DNA of 64,000 nucleotides from JAPOXR01 sp963664715 (GTDB lineage Bacteria; Pseudomonadota; Alphaproteobacteria; Rhodobacterales; Rhodobacteraceae): positions 558,001 through 622,000 of the forward strand of contig CAXXUY010000001.1 of assembly GCA_963664715.2 (NCBI GenBank), given 5' to 3'. The position numbers and the translations under genes are program-made. The number at the start of each line of letters is the position of its first letter. Position 1 is the stretch's first letter. The notes under the pieces were generated by a model. It searched no databases, was not told the DNA's origin, and saw nothing but the letters and a program-made list of their open reading frames with translations. Below, piece by piece: positions 16,980 through 25,700 of the stretch.

Positions 16980-18497
16980 ATGAATATCGTACTCGTACTA
17001 GTTGACAGCCTGACGAGAGACTGTCTTCGCATCTACAATCCCGATATCCCCTGCGAAACTCCAAACATTGATCGATTTGCAGCGCGCTCGCAGGTTTATG
17101 ACAATCACTTTGTCGGCAGCCTGCCGTGCATGCCTGCGCGCCGGGAGATCATTGCCGGGCGAAAGGAATTCCTTTGGCGACCCTGGGGATCGCTGGAAGT
17201 GTTTGATCCTCGGCTTCCCGGCGAGGTCGGTAAGGCCGGATATCACTCCCATATCGTGACCGATCACTACCATTACTGGGAAGAGGAGGCGAACGGCTAC
17301 ATCCAGGGCTACGATACCCTCGAAACCATCCGCGGCTACGAGGTGGATCGCTGGCAATACCAGGACCCGGACGAAGACAAGCCCGGCTGGGTCAGGAACG
17401 TCGAGAGGTTCAGGGCAGCCGAACACATCGGCCAGTACTATGCGAACACGAGGAACTTCGAAGAGGAGGAAGACTTTTTCTCGGCAAAAGTCTTCGGGAG
17501 TGCATGCGACTGGCTCGACAGGCATGCGGGCAAGGGAAAGTTCTTTCTCCATGTCGAGACATTTGACGTGCATGAGCCGTTTCACATACCGGAACCCTAC
17601 GAGAGCATGTATGCGCAGGGAGCGACCAAGAACGAATTCAACATCTGGCCTCCGTACCAGGTCTATTCCGATCTCGATGCGTTCATGGACCAGACGACAC
17701 CCGCGGAACTGGCCTTCCTCCGGTCACAGTTCATGGGGAAGGTGACCATGATGGACAGGTGGTTCGGTCAACTCATGGACAAGCTGGATGAACTGGAACT
17801 CTGGGATGACACCATGGTGATCCTGACCACCGATCACGGTCACGACATGGGCGAACGACGGGCATTCGGCAAGCAGCATCCGCATTTCGACAGCCACGCC
17901 AATATCCCGATGGTCATCTGGCACCCCGGGAATCCGGGCAATGGAAAGAGAGTTCCGGGCCTCACCCAGACAGTTGATCTCTTTGCCACGATAATCGAGG
18001 CATCCGGACACAAGGTTACTGATACGAATCGCCACAGCCGCTCGTTGATGCCGACAATCCTGGAGGATGCGCCGACACCGAGGGATGCTGTGCTCTATGG
18101 CACCTTCGGCCAGGGAATCTGCGCAACCGACGGCAACTGGTCGATCCTCAAATCACCGGAAACGGACGGCGAACTCAATCTTTATTCCACCTCGATTTAC
18201 CGGCCGCTCATTGTCGATAATCCGGTCGACGGCCGACTGGCTAAGCCGCCGAATCGACCGGTCGACCAGGGCTATTTTGACCCGACCGTTGACCTGCCGA
18301 TGTGGAAGATCCCGATCAGGATCGACCCCCGCACATCGGAGAACTTCCTGTTCAACAGGGCCGAAGATCCCGGGCAGAACGACAACCTCTGGGATGCAGA
18401 GGAAGTAGAGCGCCTCAGGATGCTGGCCCTCGTCAGGTCACTGATGGATGACGAGGGATACCCGCCGGAGCAGCTCGGCCGGCTCGGTCTGGCATAG
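16980..18497 (+). CDS. Type I sulfatase (formylglycine-dependent), second copy
   Basis: A 505-residue sulfatase-family hydrolase. The N-terminal metal-binding aspartate is in VLVLVDSLTRD; the nucleophile motif is CMPAR with C50 as the residue to become formylglycine; the second metal motif is LTTDHGHDMGERRAFGKQH. No signal peptide is visible, so it is probably cytoplasmic. The ARREIIAGRKEF stretch after the motif resembles sulfatases annotated for small or sugar sulfates, but specificity cannot be assigned. It is convergent with the formylglycine-generating enzyme gene, 19 bases between stop codons. It differs clearly from the sulfatase at 12.9 kb, so the two are not a recent duplication. Confidence 0.87.
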   Translation: MNIVLVLVDSLTRDCLRIYNPDIPCETPNIDRFAARSQVYDNHFVGSLPCMPARREIIAGRKEFLWRPWGSLEVFDPRLPGEVGKAGYHSHIVTDHYHYWEEEANGYIQGYDTLETIRGYEVDRWQYQDPDEDKPGWVRNVERFRAAEHIGQYYANTRNFEEEEDFFSAKVFGSACDWLDRHAGKGKFFLHVETFDVHEPFHIPEPYESMYAQGATKNEFNIWPPYQVYSDLDAFMDQTTPAELAFLRSQFMGKVTMMDRWFGQLMDKLDELELWDDTMVILTTDHGHDMGERRAFGKQHPHFDSHANIPMVIWHPGNPGNGKRVPGLTQTVDLFATIIEASGHKVTDTNRHSRSLMPTILEDAPTPRDAVLYGTFGQGICATDGNWSILKSPETDGELNLYSTSIYRPLIVDNPVDGRLAKPPNRPVDQGYFDPTVDLPMWKIPIRIDPRTSENFLFNRAEDPGQNDNLWDAEEVERLRMLALVRSLMDDEGYPPEQLGRLGLA

Positions 18498-18516
18498 GCC
18501 CGCCGGCCCGCAGCCT

Positions 18517-19464
18517 TCAGTCATCCCAGACAACCCGGAATCCGGTATGCGTCGTCGTGCTGTCGGGAGAGTTGCTGGTCCGGGCAGCGATACGGTAGCG
18601 GAAGCAATAGCTGTGGTGACACAGAAACGAACCGCCCTTTGCCACTTTGAATCCCCTGGTTGAGGCCTTGCGCTGACGCGCGCTCCTGCGCTGGGAACGG
18701 ATCCGGAATGGCTCTGCACACCATTCCCATACATTGCCCGCCATGTTGTAGAGACCGTGTCCGTTGGGGGAAAAGGACCTGGCTGGCGCCGTCGTCTCGT
18801 AGCCATCAAGGCACTTGTTTTCCTGCGGAAACCGGCCCTGCCAGATATTGCAGGGAAAGAAGGAACTGTCGTCAGGCGGGCGATCGCCCCAGGGAAAGGC
18901 AACGTCCCCGAGGCCGCCACGCGCCGCATGTTCCCACTCGGCTTCCGTCGGCAGTCTTCCGCCAACCCAGGCTGCATAATCCCTTGCGTCGTTCCACGAC
19001 ACATGCACGACCGGATCCTCGGGACGCCAGGCTCGTTCAGCCGTGCCGGGCCCGTTGATGTCGTGCCAATTGGCCCCATCGATGCGTCGCCACCATTCGA
19101 CGTCCTTTACTCCCTGCGTCGGTCCGACTTCGGCTCCGACCTGTGCCCAAAAGACAAAGGACCAACCGAACCGCTCGGCTTCGGTCACGTAATTGGTTGC
19201 CGTGACGAACCCGGCGAATTGGGCATTCGTGACTGCAGTTTCGCCCATGCGGAAGCCCTTGAGTTTCTTGCGGCGAAGCGGCCCCTCCTCGTCGATTGCG
19301 ATGACGGGACGGGATGTGCCTGTGAGCGCGGTGCCGCCGGGAATGCTGACAGATGGCGGAAACGCATGCTTGTCGCTCGTGCCTGTCGGTGTCTCGGCAT
19401 GTCCGGGTAGTTGCCCGCTGGCGATGGAAGCTTGATCTGCGCCCGGCATGAGAGGGTCAGGCAT
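18517..19464 (-). CDS. Formylglycine-generating enzyme (sulfatase-activating)
   Basis: A 315-residue copper-dependent oxidase of the SUMF1/FGE family that converts the CxPxR cysteine of sulfatases into formylglycine. The catalytic cysteine pair is present in GGSFLCHHSYCFRYR (C282 and C287), matching the CHRSYC motif of known FGEs. Other hallmarks: FRMGETAVTNAQFAGFV, the HVSWNDARDYAAWVGGRLPTE region, AGNVWEWC and TGFRVV at the end. No signal peptide, so activation is cytoplasmic. Its ATG overlaps the end of the SorC regulator gene by eight bases, placing it last in the sugar operon. The two sulfatases nearby are the obvious clients. Confidence 0.93.
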   Translation of the reverse strand: MPDPLMPGADQASIASGQLPGHAETPTGTSDKHAFPPSVSIPGGTALTGTSRPVIAIDEEGPLRRKKLKGFRMGETAVTNAQFAGFVTATNYVTEAERFGWSFVFWAQVGAEVGPTQGVKDVEWWRRIDGANWHDINGPGTAERAWRPEDPVVHVSWNDARDYAAWVGGRLPTEAEWEHAARGGLGDVAFPWGDRPPDDSSFFPCNIWQGRFPQENKCLDGYETTAPARSFSPNGHGLYNMAGNVWEWCAEPFRIRSQRRSARQRKASTRGFKVAKGGSFLCHHSYCFRYRIAARTSNSPDSTTTHTGFRVVWDD

Positions 19465-20434
19465 CGATCAATGCCTTTCCGAGAAACTGGTCTACGCAGA
19501 GATGCGTGACCAGCCCGCCGCGAATGGCTGCAAGGGTTGCCGCGGCCCTGTCCAGCCCGCAGACAGCCAGCAGCCTCTTGCGCGCGGCGCGCAGGTCTCG
19601 GATATCCGCCGCTACAAGCCGGTCATTAGGGGGCATCTCGACTTCCTGACCGTCAACATCCAGGTACCTGCAACAGATCACTCCCACTGCACCGGCTGCC
19701 CGGGCGTCCTCGAGTTCCTGCGAGGTGGCGATACCGGCCGCGACAAGATGGGTTTCGGGTTCGACATTGCCGACCGATGCTATGGTCATGTCCAGAGATC
19801 TGAGCCGCTCCAGCTGTGTGCAGATAGTCGGTTCCGCCCGCAGCCTGTCTGCCAGTTCCGCGGTGGAAATGAGGCTGGGAGCGTGTAGCGTGTAGCTGCG
19901 AGCCCCCAGCCTGTGCGCGATCTGAATCGTACAGTTTTCCGACGCCACGATCCGCTCGGAAATCATCGACCCGATCAACTGACAGACTTCGACATTGCTG
20001 ACCGAACGATGAGGCATCGCGTCTGCCACCGAGATCATTGTCTCGCCCCAGGCGATTCCGACACGGTCGCCAGGCAAGATGACATCGGTGACTGCGGTCG
20101 AAGCAACGCGCGCCAGATGGGGCAACAGGTCCTTCCTAGACAACTCCGACAACACCTCTCCGTATTGCGCTACATAAACATCCTGCAGGTCGAACTTGTC
20201 CCGCAACTCCCGCGAAAGCGTGGAACCCTTCAGGTGTCTGCCTTCAACCCTGATATCGACGATACCGAGATCGCGACAGTCCTTGAGCATGTTGACGATC
20301 GTTGCGCGCGACACCTGCATGCGCCTGGCAATCTCGCCCTGTGTCAAGCCTTCCCCGTAGTAAAGCAACGCGACGTTCGAGAGCATTGCTTCCTTTTCAC
20401 TGCGTTGACGCGTCGGAGCAGAGATCCCGGACAT
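19457..20434 (-). CDS. SorC/DeoR-type sugar-binding transcriptional regulator
   Basis: A 325-residue regulator with an N-terminal helix-turn-helix (about 20-55: ALLYYGEGLTQGEIARRMQVSRATIVNMLK) and a SorC-type C-terminal effector domain related to ribose/glucosamine-phosphate isomerases (about 65-320, with PGDRVGIAWGETMISVADAM and a CVDQFLGKAL end). SorC proteins such as LsrR, EryD and DeoR-like DhaR sense phosphorylated sugars or polyols. It lies in the operon after the aldolase gene (3-base gap) and before FGE. The likely effector is the product of the FGGY kinase encoded upstream. A palindrome ahead of the kinase gene is a candidate operator. Confidence 0.9.
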   Translation of the reverse strand: MSGISAPTRQRSEKEAMLSNVALLYYGEGLTQGEIARRMQVSRATIVNMLKDCRDLGIVDIRVEGRHLKGSTLSRELRDKFDLQDVYVAQYGEVLSELSRKDLLPHLARVASTAVTDVILPGDRVGIAWGETMISVADAMPHRSVSNVEVCQLIGSMISERIVASENCTIQIAHRLGARSYTLHAPSLISTAELADRLRAEPTICTQLERLRSLDMTIASVGNVEPETHLVAAGIATSQELEDARAAGAVGVICCRYLDVDGQEVEMPPNDRLVAADIRDLRAARKRLLAVCGLDRAAATLAAIRGGLVTHLCVDQFLGKALIDA

Positions 20435-20437
20435 CGA

Positions 20438-21103
20438 TCAGGCATCGACCTTTTTCTGACCCGATTGGCCGTAGTTCCGCCGAAACCAGCGGTAGCACCT
20501 TTCGATCTCGCTCCGGGACAATTCTTCCACGGGGCCGCGCAGCATTGCCAGATGGGTCGTCTTCGCTGCCTCTTCCAGATACATCGCAATCGATGCGGCT
20601 TCCGTTGCGGATCTTCCCATCGTGAATACGCCGTGGGCCTTGACCAGCACGGCAAGGCCTCCTTCTGCCGCCTCGATGATCGCCTGGCCGGTATCGACCT
20701 CGCCAGGTGTCGCGTAACGCGAACAGGGAACATCCCGCCCAAGGATATGGGTAATTGGCGTCAGGACCGCCGGTATGCGTTCTCCCCGCGCAGCAAAGCT
20801 CGTCGCGTACGGAGAATGTGTATGCGCCACGCCAAGCACGTCGTCCCGGTGGCGGTACACATACAGGTGGATGCCGGTGTCGACGGATGGTTTCAGCCTG
20901 CCTTCGACAACCTTCCCGTCCAGGTCGACAACAACCATGGTTTCGGGTGTCATTCTCGAGAAGTGCACTCCCGAAGGCTTGATGACGATCAATCCGGATT
21001 CGGGATCGCGACCGGATACATTGCCGCCGGATCCCACGACCAGACCGTTACTCGGCAATTCAACGTTCTGTTCACAGACTTCTTCCTTCAGGGCGTCCAG
21101 CAT
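20438..21103 (-). CDS. Class II aldolase/epimerase (L-ribulose-5-phosphate 4-epimerase or fuculose-phosphate aldolase type)
   Basis: A 221-residue zinc enzyme of the AraD/FucA family. Phosphate- and substrate-binding motifs GSGGNVSGRD (25-33) and KPSG (42-45) are present; zinc ligands H94 and H96 are in AHTHSPYAT and the third, H157, in LVKAHGVFTMG. The stretch DLDGKVVEG...KPSVDT is more like L-ribulose-5-phosphate 4-epimerases (AraD/SgbE) than fuculose-phosphate aldolase, but the lengths overlap. Its ATG shares one base with the dehydrogenase stop (TAATG). With the kinase and dehydrogenase it suggests a pentose or pentitol route. Confidence 0.85.
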   Translation of the reverse strand: MLDALKEEVCEQNVELPSNGLVVGSGGNVSGRDPESGLIVIKPSGVHFSRMTPETMVVVDLDGKVVEGRLKPSVDTGIHLYVYRHRDDVLGVAHTHSPYATSFAARGERIPAVLTPITHILGRDVPCSRYATPGEVDTGQAIIEAAEGGLAVLVKAHGVFTMGRSATEAASIAMYLEEAAKTTHLAMLRGPVEELSRSEIERCYRWFRRNYGQSGQKKVDA

Positions 21104-22167
21104 TACGCAACCTCCTCTCGACCCGGCGGAATACCATGTGGATAGACCACGATCTTGAGAGAGTTGGCGGCCTCGACCAGCAGGCGGAACGCCTCTGCGG
21201 AACCTTCCATGCCGAATCGATGCGAAATTGCCTGTTCCGCATTGATGCGGCCCGATTCGAGAAGCCTGATGTAGCTGTAGGTGTCCGTTTGATCCGAACT
21301 GTATCTGGATGTGATTGTGATCTGATCAAAATATGCAGAACTTCCTTCGCGCGTCCACCCGGTTCCGGGTGGCAGGGGTGCACCCAGGTGAAGGCAGCCT
21401 CCAACCTCAACGAGTGTCATCGCCTGTTCCCAGGCCTGCACAAGCGGGGCAGTGACGACCACGGTGTCCGCCAACCGGCCATTATTGGCATTCCTCATCG
21501 ACTCGACGGCGTCATTCCGTCCCGGATTGATCCTGTGGGTTGCCCCGAATTCCATTGCCCTGTCCAGCCGCCAGTCCGAATAGTCGAGCGCAACGACCTT
21601 GCCGGCTCCGAACAGGGGTGCAAGGTGAACGAATCCCTGGCCCATGAACCCTGCTCCGACGACCGCGACCGTGTCGCCCGGCTGGATGTTCGAGACCTTC
21701 AGCCCCGACAACACGCAGGACCACGGTTCGATCGTCACCGCGGCATCCGTCGAGATGCTGTCCGAGAGCCTGTGTGCATCCATGGCAACGTGCTGAGCTG
21801 TCACGCGGTAGTAGCCGCAAACCCCGCCCGGATCGAGTCTCGTGCTTGCATAGAACGGATCACGCGTGGGATGGCCGCGCCGCGACAGGTGCGAATCGAC
21901 GCGGCCGACGTGATGATTGATGAACATGCGATCTCCGGCACGGAACTCCGTGACACCGGCACCGACTTCAACGACCTCTCCCACTGCCTCATGCCCGAGA
22001 ACCTTGGGCAGGGATTTCTTGTACCAGGCCATGGTCTCCGAACCGCACAGCCCGCAGGCGAGCGTCCTGAGGAGCAATTCTCCTGGCCCGATTTCGGGAA
22101 CGGGCCGCTCCTCGACACGAATATCGTCCAGGGCGTGGTAGACTGCCGCTCTCATCCGATCGCTCAC
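21103..22167 (-). CDS. Zinc-dependent medium-chain alcohol/polyol dehydrogenase
   Basis: A 354-residue oxidoreductase of the sorbitol/threonine dehydrogenase group. The catalytic zinc site is seen in LACGLCGSETMAW and the GHEAVGEVVEVG motif; the structural four-cysteine loop is absent or degenerate. The Rossmann motif is VAVVGAGFMGQGFVHLA, with an acidic residue after the following strand (VALDYSDWR), suggesting NAD use. It would oxidise a sugar alcohol hydroxyl. The GTG start overlaps the kinase TGA (GTGA). Substrate unknown. Confidence 0.85.
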   Translation of the reverse strand: MSDRMRAAVYHALDDIRVEERPVPEIGPGELLLRTLACGLCGSETMAWYKKSLPKVLGHEAVGEVVEVGAGVTEFRAGDRMFINHHVGRVDSHLSRRGHPTRDPFYASTRLDPGGVCGYYRVTAQHVAMDAHRLSDSISTDAAVTIEPWSCVLSGLKVSNIQPGDTVAVVGAGFMGQGFVHLAPLFGAGKVVALDYSDWRLDRAMEFGATHRINPGRNDAVESMRNANNGRLADTVVVTAPLVQAWEQAMTLVEVGGCLHLGAPLPPGTGWTREGSSAYFDQITITSRYSSDQTDTYSYIRLLESGRINAEQAISHRFGMEGSAEAFRLLVEAANSLKIVVYPHGIPPGREEVA

Positions 22168-23681
22168 CGGACTGCCTCCTCCAGCAGGCTCAGTTCGGAC
22201 TGTGTCGCGCGCTGGCCCTTCGAAAGCAGGGCATAGCGGGAAAACACCTCTCCGTAGTCCCGATGGCGCACGGCGTCAGGATCATACCGTGTAAACTGCG
22301 TGTCGCGCCTTGCGAGGGCAACCGGATCTCCGAATCCTGCCGCAGATGCGCCTATGCATGCTGCTCCCCAAAGTCCCTGGTCCGAGGCGTCGCTGACCAG
22401 CACCGTCTGGCCGACCACATCGGCGATTATCTGGCACCAGGAGGCGTTCCTGGACCCTCCACCAGTCAGCTGGACAGGTTCGACTGGCAGGCCGGCCTCC
22501 TCCTCGAAACAATGTCGAAGGCTCAGTGCCGTTCCTTCCATCACTGCCCGGCCCAGGTCGCCAGCCGTCGTCGTTGCCGAAAGGCCATGGAAGGATGCAC
22601 GAATGGCGGGTGCAACGAATGGCGCTCTCTCGCCACTGAGATAGGGTAGAAAGGTCACGCCATTGGAACCGACTGGCACGACGTCGATCAATTCGTTCAT
22701 CCGCTCAGCCGTGTCGGCAGCGGACTGCCCGCTCCGGGTTGCAATATTGAGCCCGCTGAACCAGTCGAATGCTGCGGCACCGGATGTAGGCGCCAGCACA
22801 CGGATGATGACTTCGGATGTCGGGTGCAGCACGCTCGCCCCGACCGGCGCGTCTGATGGATCCACCGAGTCGGTCAGGATGTTCACGACAGCCGTCGTTC
22901 CCATGATCATCATCGTCTGGCCCGGCCGGTCCATCGCCATGCCGACCAGCATGGCCGAGAGGTCGAGCGTGCCAACTGAAACCGGTAGTCCCGAGGGCAG
23001 GGATGTTGACCCGGAGGCATTCGTGCTGATGCGTCCGAGCAGGGAATTCGCGTTTCTCGGTTCCAGCAGCCTGTCGGCAATGTCCTCGCAGTCCAGCGCC
23101 TCGATCTGTGCCCGCCCGTATTTGCGGGAGTTCAGGTCCAGGAAGGGGATGGAGGCATCCGAGTAGTCAGTGGCAAGCTCGCCGGTCAGGTTGAACCCGA
23201 CCCAGTCGGCGCAGGTCATGACATGGCTTGCCTGTTCGGCGACTTCGGGAGATTTGCTGCGGACCCATCGCCACAGCATCCCGGATGTTCCGGACCAGAG
23301 CGAAGTGTGGCAACCGCGTCCCACCGCGGCGGTGGCGCCGGATGCTTCCAGTTGTTTCAAGTCCCTGGCAGAGCGGGTGTCGTTCCAGAGGATTGCCGGG
23401 CCCGCTGGTTGACCATCCGCATCGACGCACCATAAACCGTCTCCCTGGGCGCATACGCCAAGAGACGAAAGGGATTCACCGCTGCACTTGTCGGCCAGTT
23501 CGGCAAGAACCCCGGAAACAGTCTGCCAGACCGTTGCCATGTCCTGTTCATTGCCGCCATCCGTGGTCTGCACGACCGGGCTTGGTGCGTCTGCAGACGC
23601 TACCAGATCGCCGTCAGGTAAGTAGGCGGCCGCCTTTACTGCTGTTGTTCCAACGTCCAGTCCGAGCCAGAGACCTGGCAC
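22164..23681 (-). CDS. FGGY family carbohydrate kinase (L-xylulose/erythritol kinase-like)
   Basis: A 505-residue sugar kinase. The ATPase-fold phosphate loop LGLDVGTTAVKAAAY lies at 6-20; the FGGY signature region and the second phosphate motif (VQLTGGGSRNASWCQIIADV) lie near 400-420. The sequence GVCAQGDGLW near 96-105 resembles L-xylulose and erythritol kinases (QGDG) rather than the corresponding LsrK region. The GTG start at 23681 has GGAGG seven bases upstream. A 15-bp palindrome lies about 80 bases upstream. It is first of the run kinase-dehydrogenase-aldolase-regulator-FGE. Confidence 0.87.
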   Translation of the reverse strand: MPGLWLGLDVGTTAVKAAAYLPDGDLVASADAPSPVVQTTDGGNEQDMATVWQTVSGVLAELADKCSGESLSSLGVCAQGDGLWCVDADGQPAGPAILWNDTRSARDLKQLEASGATAAVGRGCHTSLWSGTSGMLWRWVRSKSPEVAEQASHVMTCADWVGFNLTGELATDYSDASIPFLDLNSRKYGRAQIEALDCEDIADRLLEPRNANSLLGRISTNASGSTSLPSGLPVSVGTLDLSAMLVGMAMDRPGQTMMIMGTTAVVNILTDSVDPSDAPVGASVLHPTSEVIIRVLAPTSGAAAFDWFSGLNIATRSGQSAADTAERMNELIDVVPVGSNGVTFLPYLSGERAPFVAPAIRASFHGLSATTTAGDLGRAVMEGTALSLRHCFEEEAGLPVEPVQLTGGGSRNASWCQIIADVVGQTVLVSDASDQGLWGAACIGASAAGFGDPVALARRDTQFTRYDPDAVRHRDYGEVFSRYALLSKGQRATQSELSLLEEAVR

Positions 23682-24413
23682 CTTTCACCCTCCTCTTGCC
23701 ATTGTGCCGCCGCTTTCTTCGATGAACGCGGCGCTGCCGAGACTGACATATGATAGAGCAAATGACATTTGCAAAGGCTTTTTCGAGGCCGATCATGCCA
23801 AGTGAAAGAGACGCTGGCGACATCGCCCTCGGCACCAGGTGATGGGTGTTGACCATTCGATTCTTGTTGGCAGGCTTCTGATCAAGGCGCGCCCTGATGC
23901 CGTTGTGAAGGCCTGGCTGATCGATGAAGAGTTGAAGCATGGCGAGCCCAACTCTTCCGACGGGCCAAGCCATTCCGGGCTGCGCCGCCTGCAAACAATC
24001 CGGAATACGGCACCGGTGCAGGCCAAATGGGGCCGGCAGGACCGGGACCCGGCCGCCGGTTCATCGCTCCCGCACAATATGCACCGGCAGCACAATGCCA
24101 ATCTGACCGAGCTTGGCAAACTCCAGCCGGTCAGGGGCACTCCGACGCTGCAGTTGCGTCTTTCGGGTCTGCACCACACCCGGTTCTGGTCGGAGAAAGA
24201 ACGCTCGTGAATGGACGGAGGAATTGCCAGGTTCAAGGCGGATGATCTCGACTGGCCCCGGGTTGGCCAGGTCCACACGCTCGCGAAGGTGGAAGCCCTG
24301 CAGATTTCGTGAATTGATCAGTTCTTCCCGGCTCAGATGCCGAAGGCAGGCGACTCCAGGCCAGTGTGGGCCAGGTGAACCGGTTGCCGGTTACCGCTCC
24401 TGCAGACTTGCTG
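23682..24413. other. Gap between the kinase gene and the LuxP-like gene
   Basis: About 730 bases without a recognisable gene. The end next to the kinase (23730-23790) is AT-rich and carries the palindrome annotated separately, so a promoter is likely there and the kinase run may be transcribed apart from the transporter. The rest shows only short frames with no family resemblance. Confidence 0.5.
23758..23772. promoter_or_regulatory. Perfect 15-bp palindrome, candidate SorC operator
   Basis: GCAAATG-A-CATTTGC is a perfect inverted repeat with a single central base, 77 bases upstream of the kinase GTG. It lies in the only AT-rich patch of this gap. Its size and position suit an operator for the SorC-type regulator encoded in the same operon; this is inference. 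Confidence 0.55.
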
Positions 24414-24452
24414 CCGGACAGCGGCTGACCAGTTCGATCAACCGCTGTCCGG
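24414..24452 (-). terminator. Stem-loop downstream of the LuxP-like gene
   Basis: An 11-bp perfect stem, CCGGACAGCGG (24414-24424) with CCGCTGTCCGG (24442-24452), and a 17-base loop, starting 26 bases after the stop codon of the binding-protein gene. No T-run follows on the minus strand. It could end the transporter transcript or protect its 3' end. Confidence 0.55.
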
Positions 24453-24478
24453 AATTTCTGTATTCGTCAGCTAAGACC

Positions 24479-25618
24479 CTAGCGTTCGAGGGTGCCGATG
24501 CCAGTGTAGCGGAATGCCTCTTTTTCGAATGCATCCACCAATTCTGGCCCCGAAGCTGAAGACACGATGTCGATGCGCCCGAGGAATACCAACGGTATCT
24601 CGTCTTGGCGTCCTTCGTGTTCCATGCGGATTGCCTCCGCCATTGCCACGCCGACATCGTCACTCATCCGCATCGGTGTAGCCATGAGTTCGCCGTTGCG
24701 AAGTGCTTCGAGTTCATCTCCAGTGCCTCCCCATGCAGAGAGCATGACTTCGTCACCCTTGCCGGCAGCCTGAACCGCAGAGATCGCGCCCATCGCCATT
24801 GCCGTGTTGGCACTGTGAATATACGTGACCTCGGGATACCCCGACAGGATCAGCTGTGCGCCATTGAACCCGCCTTCGCGCAGGAAGTTGCCGTAGTGTT
24901 CATAAGCCATCTCCCAGTTGGAATCCGCCTCGAGGCATTCCCTGAATGCGCCGGAACGCTGGTTATCAATTCCACCGGCCAATCCGCGTATCAGGGCGTA
25001 AGTGCCTTCCGTGCCCAGATTCTCGAGAATCCAGTTGCAGATGTTCAAGGCCCCGAAGAGGTGCGAGAAAGTTGTGTACATCATCGGCTGATCGTCACCC
25101 CAGTTCTGCAATGGCGTGTCATAGTTCAGAACGATGACTTTCTTCCCGGCATCCATCAACCGCTTGATGTCGTCCTGCTGCACCTGCAATTCGGACGGCC
25201 CGAAGATGACATACTCGAAGTCTTCGCGGGCAACCTGTTCGGAATATGTCGATTGCAGCAGGTTGTCACCCATCTCGGAGGCAAACTGAACCGCCTCGAA
25301 AGGCATGCCCATTTCATTGAATCGTGCCTCCATGGCCAGGTATGACCGCAGCCAGAAATCCGAGACATCCTGGCTCGGATATATGACCGCGATCTTCAAC
25401 GGCTCAGAGGGAGGATCGGCCATGGGTACTGCTGGTTCGCCGACGATTGCCTGCATGTCCGCGAGGATCTCGTCAGTCTGAACCTGGTGGTACCACCAGA
25501 AGAATCTCTCCCCGTCATCCGGTAGGGGGGTTAACGGCAGCTTCTGCGCGACGGCGCCGGTTGCCACCATTGCCAATGCAAGGGCACTGCCCAGCAGGGT
25601 TGTTCGACCAACAATCAT
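24479..25618 (-). CDS. LuxP-like periplasmic sugar/AI-2-type substrate-binding protein
   Basis: A 379-residue periplasmic protein: signal peptide 1-24, then a two-lobe type I periplasmic-binding fold. It resembles LuxP, the Vibrio AI-2 receptor: IAVIYPSQDVSDFW (76-89), N165 in VLNYDTP, R221, T272, W296 in AWGGTGDELEAL and R317 in PMRMSDDVGVAMAEAI align with LuxP S79/W82, N159, R215, T266, W289 and R310; LuxP Q77 is D84 here. R215 and R310 contact borate in LuxP. The ATG at 25618 is preferred over a longer frame because it has AAGGAGG upstream and begins the signal peptide. It is last in the ATPase-permease-binding protein run. The ligand may be AI-2-like or another furanose or polyol. Confidence 0.8.
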   Translation of the reverse strand: MIVGRTTLLGSALALAMVATGAVAQKLPLTPLPDDGERFFWWYHQVQTDEILADMQAIVGEPAVPMADPPSEPLKIAVIYPSQDVSDFWLRSYLAMEARFNEMGMPFEAVQFASEMGDNLLQSTYSEQVAREDFEYVIFGPSELQVQQDDIKRLMDAGKKVIVLNYDTPLQNWGDDQPMMYTTFSHLFGALNICNWILENLGTEGTYALIRGLAGGIDNQRSGAFRECLEADSNWEMAYEHYGNFLREGGFNGAQLILSGYPEVTYIHSANTAMAMGAISAVQAAGKGDEVMLSAWGGTGDELEALRNGELMATPMRMSDDVGVAMAEAIRMEHEGRQDEIPLVFLGRIDIVSSASGPELVDAFEKEAFRYTGIGTLER

Positions 25619-25700
25619 GTTTCGTCCTCCTTGTTTCAAAGCGCAGGTCTCAACAAATCCAGGTGTTGCGCCAAAATGGGCCTTTTGCCCGATCCCGGAT

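Noticed and set aside
19913..21145. Long plus-strand frame (410 codons) opposite the SorC and aldolase genes
   Set aside because: Antisense to two well-identified genes, low-complexity composition, no family.
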